Position numbers and translations under genes: made by a program
Shown here: positions 35,966 through 38,477 of the stretch, one piece after another
Numbering within the stretch: the first letter of the stretch is position 1
Layout: every line of letters begins with the position of its first letter
The notes under the pieces: generated by a model
Told to the model about the DNA's origin: nothing
Seen by the model: only the letters and a program-made list of their open reading frames with translations
The model's database searches: none
Assembly (NCBI GenBank): GCA_910587235.1
Contig: CAJUKD010000023.1
Location: 1-38,477, forward strand
Reading direction: 5' to 3'
DNA length: 38,477 nucleotides
Source: an uncultured Muribaculaceae bacterium
GTDB lineage: Bacteria > Bacteroidota > Bacteroidia > Bacteroidales > Muribaculaceae

Positions 35966-35997
35966 CAAAATTAGAAATTATTTCTTATTCGCGCAAA
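35966..35997 (-). promoter_or_regulatory. Promoter for the YidE-type transporter gene
   Basis: The minus strand has TTTG (35997-35994), a 20-base spacer and TAATTTTG (35973-35966), an exact match to both Bacteroidetes boxes. It lies 72 bases before the start codon. The gap 35894-36517 otherwise holds only the structured element at 36137-36475 and no convincing gene. Confidence 0.65.
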
Positions 35998-36136
35998 TCT
36001 TAATTATTATCGGCACTATTTACTAATATCATAATAGCACACTGAACACCAGTGTATTACCATCCACCCGCCATCCGTTCATAATATTAATTTGTGATTT
36101 TACGGTGAAACGTGAGTAATTTCCAAAATTTACAGT

Positions 36137-36144
36137 TATCTTTG
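36137..36144 (+). promoter_or_regulatory. -7 promoter element for the structured RNA and exported operon
   Basis: TATCTTTG followed by CA is a typical Bacteroidales -7 box. It lies 373 bases before the first gene of the downstream operon, so the transcript would begin with the structured segment. No good -33 box was found at 19-21 bases. Confidence 0.5.
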
Positions 36145-36149
36145 CACTG

Positions 36150-36475
36150 CTGCCGTCATGTAGAACCATGCCAATGGTTCGAGGAACGGAAAGCATAATC
36201 GCCGTGGCGAAGCGCCACGACAAAGACATTTTAAAAGCGTTTATCAGCGCTTGTTCTTGACTGCCAAGAATCTCGCAAATTCCAGCAACTATGTCAGGAA
36301 CGAAGCAACGGTAGATACGCAATGTATGTAATTCCCATTCGGCTTTCGTGAGGAAGCTGAGTTACAGTTACATATACAAGCGTAGGCTCTACACGTTGCC
36401 GTTCTACATAGTTAGGCAATGCGAGAGCCTTTGGCAGAGAACGGCAATGGTAAGGTTCCTGCGCTTTTGTTTTTT
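36150..36475 (+). ncRNA. Candidate structured RNA or long structured leader, family unknown
   Basis: A series of hairpins lies in order after the promoter element. GAACCAT/ATGGTTC (36163-36180, loop GCCA) and CGTGGCG/CGCCACG (36203-36219, loop AAG) come first. They are followed by AAGCG/CGCTT (36235-36252), TTCTTG/CAAGAA (36254-36270) and GCTTTC/GGAAGC with a GTGA tetraloop (36342-36357, one wobble). Last is a 10-bp stem TTGCCGTTCT/AGAACGGCAA (36396-36447) that encloses AGGC/GCCT. A T-rich run ends at 36475. Short frames here are broken by stops and cross the stems, so it does not look coding. It could be a free RNA or a regulatory leader; I match it to no known family. Confidence 0.45.
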
Positions 36476-36517
36476 CACTAACATCCACTGTCGGGAATCC
36501 GTGGTATCATACTGATT

Positions 36518-36994
36518 ATGACTCGGAAAGTCTTTTTCATCGTAATAGTGATCTGTGGCATTCTTTTACCGACTTTTGCCGGTGGATTCGAACCGGAATA
36601 CAGCATAAGCGGCGCCGGAACCGCCAAACAAGATTTTTATCTTGTAAATGTAGAAGTATCCACAAAGAATAAAAATATCCCGGATAAAGATTTAATCAAA
36701 GCGGCTGTCAACGGTGTCCTTTTTCGCGGTTTCAGCAACGCGGGGTTCGGCGATTCCCAAAAGCCACTTGCAGGCGATGCTTCCAATGAAGCCCAACATG
36801 CAGATTTCTATAATGAATTCTTCGGTAAAGACGGAACTGCATCAAATTATGGGTCGGTCATAAATGGCTCTCGCAGGGTTATAAAATCCGGCAAAATATA
36901 TAAAGTATCGGCTATAGTGGAAGTCAACAAGGGTGCGTTGGTCCACTACTTACAGTCTGCTAATATTATCAACTCCCTCAATTCAATATTTTGA
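36518..36994 (+). CDS. Exported hypothetical protein, first gene of the DUF6175 operon
   Basis: The 158-residue protein has a signal peptide (KVFFIVIVICGILLPTFAGG) and a small mature domain of about 135 residues. Landmarks are SGAGTAKQDFYLVNVEV, KAAVNGVLFRG (61-71), QKPL (81-84), YNEFFGKDG (98-106) and AIVEVNKGALVHYL near the C-terminus. The same landmarks in the same order occur in the next gene, so the two are diverged paralogues. I do not recognise the family; the pattern of an early 'KxAxxNGV' helix and a late 'I-V-V' strand recalls LPP20-type secreted proteins, but that is weak. Stop and next start are 2 bases apart. Composition is AT-richer than the glucan locus. Confidence 0.7.
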   Translation: MTRKVFFIVIVICGILLPTFAGGFEPEYSISGAGTAKQDFYLVNVEVSTKNKNIPDKDLIKAAVNGVLFRGFSNAGFGDSQKPLAGDASNEAQHADFYNEFFGKDGTASNYGSVINGSRRVIKSGKIYKVSAIVEVNKGALVHYLQSANIINSLNSIF

Positions 36995-36996
36995 AA

Positions 36997-37473
36997 ATGC
37001 CTAAGATATTTCCGGTCGCTGCATTGTATTTTGCGGTTCTGTTGTCTTCGGCATCTTGCAGAACCCAACAAAACATCAACAATGAGTATGCTTTTTACGA
37101 ATTCCCGACACAATTTATATGCTCCGAGCCTACAGGAGAAATAACAATAAAATGTTGGGGGAACGGAAACTCTACCAATGCAGCCGTGAAGAATGCACTT
37201 AAAAACGGAGTTGAAACAATACTGTTCAAGGGCATTACAACAAATGGCAATCCCATTCCGCCTTTAGTCACATCTGTTAATAACGATGGTATAAGAATGT
37301 ATTTTGACAAGTTTTTTCAAAATGGCAAGTATCTTAATTACATCAAAGAGAATAAAGGCACCGACAGAGTCCAAGCCAAAAGTTCCAATTTTCGACAGAT
37401 TGGTATTGTAGCCAACGTAGACGCAGAGAGTTTAAAACAACTTTTAATTAAAGATAAAATCATCCCAAAATGA
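36997..37473 (+). CDS. Lipoprotein paralogue, second gene of the DUF6175 operon
   Basis: The 158-residue protein has a lipoprotein-type signal (AALYFAVLLSSAS-Cys21). The mature part repeats the landmarks of the preceding protein: KNALKNGV with ILFKG (65-79), PPL (88-90), YFDKFFQNGKY (102-112) and GIVANVDAESLKQLL. I took the ATG at 36997, which is 2 bases after the previous stop; a TTG at 36991 would add two residues and overlap that stop. Its own stop overlaps the ATG of the DUF6175 gene (ATGA). One soluble-type and one lipid-anchored copy suggest partners in one envelope complex. Function is unknown. Confidence 0.72.
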   Translation: MPKIFPVAALYFAVLLSSASCRTQQNINNEYAFYEFPTQFICSEPTGEITIKCWGNGNSTNAAVKNALKNGVETILFKGITTNGNPIPPLVTSVNNDGIRMYFDKFFQNGKYLNYIKENKGTDRVQAKSSNFRQIGIVANVDAESLKQLLIKDKIIPK

Positions 37474-38420
37474 TTAATAAAATATTTCTAACACTTTCAT
37501 TTTTATCCGTATCGGCCATTGCATTCGCTCAAGCCAAGAAACCGACCTTGATGGTAATCCCCACCGAGGCATGGTGCTATGAAAACGATTTCTCTTATGA
37601 GGTCAACAATCAAGGCCGAAAAACGCGTATAACGGATTATGAAAAAGCTTTTCAGGAAAGCTCCGACTTACTAAACGCAACTACCAAGATCGGGGAGCTG
37701 ATGGCTGATCGAGGATTTCCGCTCAAAGACATGCTATCCTCGATTCGAGACATCGACAGAATGGAAGCCGAGAACGAAATGACTCAAAGTTCTCAGGGTT
37801 CCATGATAGCTGAAACTCCTCTCGAAAGATTAATGACTCGGGCTAAAGCTGATATAATGGTAGAATTAGGATGGAAAGTCAATTCCATAGGTCCTAAAAA
37901 ATCAATTACATACACATTGAGAGGAATCGATGCGTACACCAACAAGCAGGTTGCCGCAGCCCAAGGCACCGGCTCGCCGTCACTATCGGCAGAAATCCCG
38001 CTACTATTACAGGAAGCGGTTGTAGCCAATATGGATAATTTTTTGCTCCAACTCCAGGCTCATTTTGATGATTTGGTTACAAACGGGCGTGAAGTTTCAA
38101 TAATTTGCCGAATATTCGACAATGGATCAGGACTGAATTTCGAAAAGGAATATAATGGGGATGAATTAACCGATATTATTGATAACTGGATGTATGACAA
38201 CACTGTCAACCACAGGTATAGTCTTACCGACGCAGGTGAATCAAAGCTAAGCTTCGAACAGGTCCGCATCCCATTATATCGAGAAAACGGGCGCGCTATG
38301 GATACCCGATCATTTGCAACTGTTTTGCGAAGATTCTTAAGTTCCACGCCATATAACATTCCAGTAAAGGTTATCACCAAAGGCTTAGGCAGAGTTGAAT
38401 TAATTTTAGGAGAGAAATGA
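37470..38420 (+). CDS. DUF6175 family exported protein
   Basis: The 316-residue protein has a signal peptide (IFLTLSFLSVSAIAFAQ). Its sequence matches my recall of DUF6175: KKPTLMVIPTEAWCYEN, then a central block with ADIMVELGWKV, LRGIDAYTNKQVAAAQGTGS, and a C-terminal block with GREVSIICRIFDN and VRIPLYRENGR. The central 'GxDAYTxKxxA...GTG' pattern recalls CsgG/LPP20-like envelope proteins, which is only a hint. The start overlaps the preceding stop as ATGA, so the three genes are translated as a unit. It is the last complete gene of the window; nothing coding is visible in the final 57 bases. Confidence 0.75.
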   Translation: MINKIFLTLSFLSVSAIAFAQAKKPTLMVIPTEAWCYENDFSYEVNNQGRKTRITDYEKAFQESSDLLNATTKIGELMADRGFPLKDMLSSIRDIDRMEAENEMTQSSQGSMIAETPLERLMTRAKADIMVELGWKVNSIGPKKSITYTLRGIDAYTNKQVAAAQGTGSPSLSAEIPLLLQEAVVANMDNFLLQLQAHFDDLVTNGREVSIICRIFDNGSGLNFEKEYNGDELTDIIDNWMYDNTVNHRYSLTDAGESKLSFEQVRIPLYRENGRAMDTRSFATVLRRFLSSTPYNIPVKVITKGLGRVELILGEK

Positions 38421-38431
38421 ATATTCAATGA

Positions 38432-38450
38432 TTCGGTAAAAATCACCGAA
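38432..38450 (+). terminator. Weak hairpin after the DUF6175 gene
   Basis: TTCGGT (38432-38437) pairs with ACCGAA (38445-38450) around a 7-base loop. No T run follows within the window, so it is a weak terminator candidate. Confidence 0.3.
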
Positions 38451-38477
38451 GTGGTTGAAACTTAAGTTAATATATCG

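Noticed and set aside
36168..36260. A 30-codon plus-strand frame beginning in the first hairpin
   Set aside because: It spans two perfect stems and has no recognisable motif; it could be a leader peptide but I cannot support it.
36029..36488. Minus-strand frames of 97 and 64 codons in the gap before the DUF6175 operon
   Set aside because: They run across the promoter element and the hairpins, lack signals or recognisable motifs and are in different frames.

Overview
The window is a chromosomal segment of a Bacteroidales bacterium, probably a gut Muribaculaceae-type organism; family level is an inference. The evidence is a SusC/SusD pair, several type IX secretion (T9SS) C-terminal sorting domains, Bacteroidetes lipoprotein signals, and many promoters with the Bacteroidetes -7 element TAnnTTTG (TAATTTTG, TATCTTTG, TATTTTTG), some with a TTTG/TTG box 19-20 bases upstream. 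The core of the window is GC-rich, while both ends are visibly AT-richer and look accessory.

Region by region. (1) 1-1760: the tail of a small membrane-anchored protein, an orphan Rhs core fused to a JAB/JAMM-like toxin tip, an overlapping lipoprotein-like probable immunity gene, and a 38-codon stub that runs into the next gene. (2) 1755-4863: a GH43 lipoprotein and arginine decarboxylase speA, divergently transcribed. (3) 14620-4871 (minus): a compact run metG, type I asparaginase, a mini-protein with a T9SS-like tail, dut, a TPR protein, a DUF4292 lipoprotein, an EnvC-like murein hydrolase activator and a Wzx-type flippase. (4) 14968-18538: a small membrane protein, a DUF4421 protein, a Crp/Fnr regulator and a membrane-anchored GT2 glycosyltransferase. 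(5) 18644-33702: a complete beta-1,3-glucan (laminarin-type) utilisation locus. (6) 33816-35893: thioredoxin and a YidE/AspT-type transporter. (7) 36137-38420: a hairpin-rich untranslated segment behind a canonical promoter, then a tightly coupled operon of three exported proteins. The first two of these are diverged paralogues of each other and the third is DUF6175.

How the glucan locus works (inference from families). A membrane-spanning propeller/Y_Y_Y/LuxR regulator senses glucan fragments in the periplasm and activates the divergent SusC promoter. SusC and SusD take up oligosaccharides. A T9SS-exported protein, one GH16 and a GH128 enzyme act at the cell surface. A second GH16 without a sorting domain and a GH3 lipoprotein finish hydrolysis to glucose.

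The least explained parts are the structured element at about 36150-36475 with the three-gene exported operon after it, and the Rhs-tip cassette at the left edge. No tRNA, rRNA, CRISPR array or intact insertion sequence was seen.
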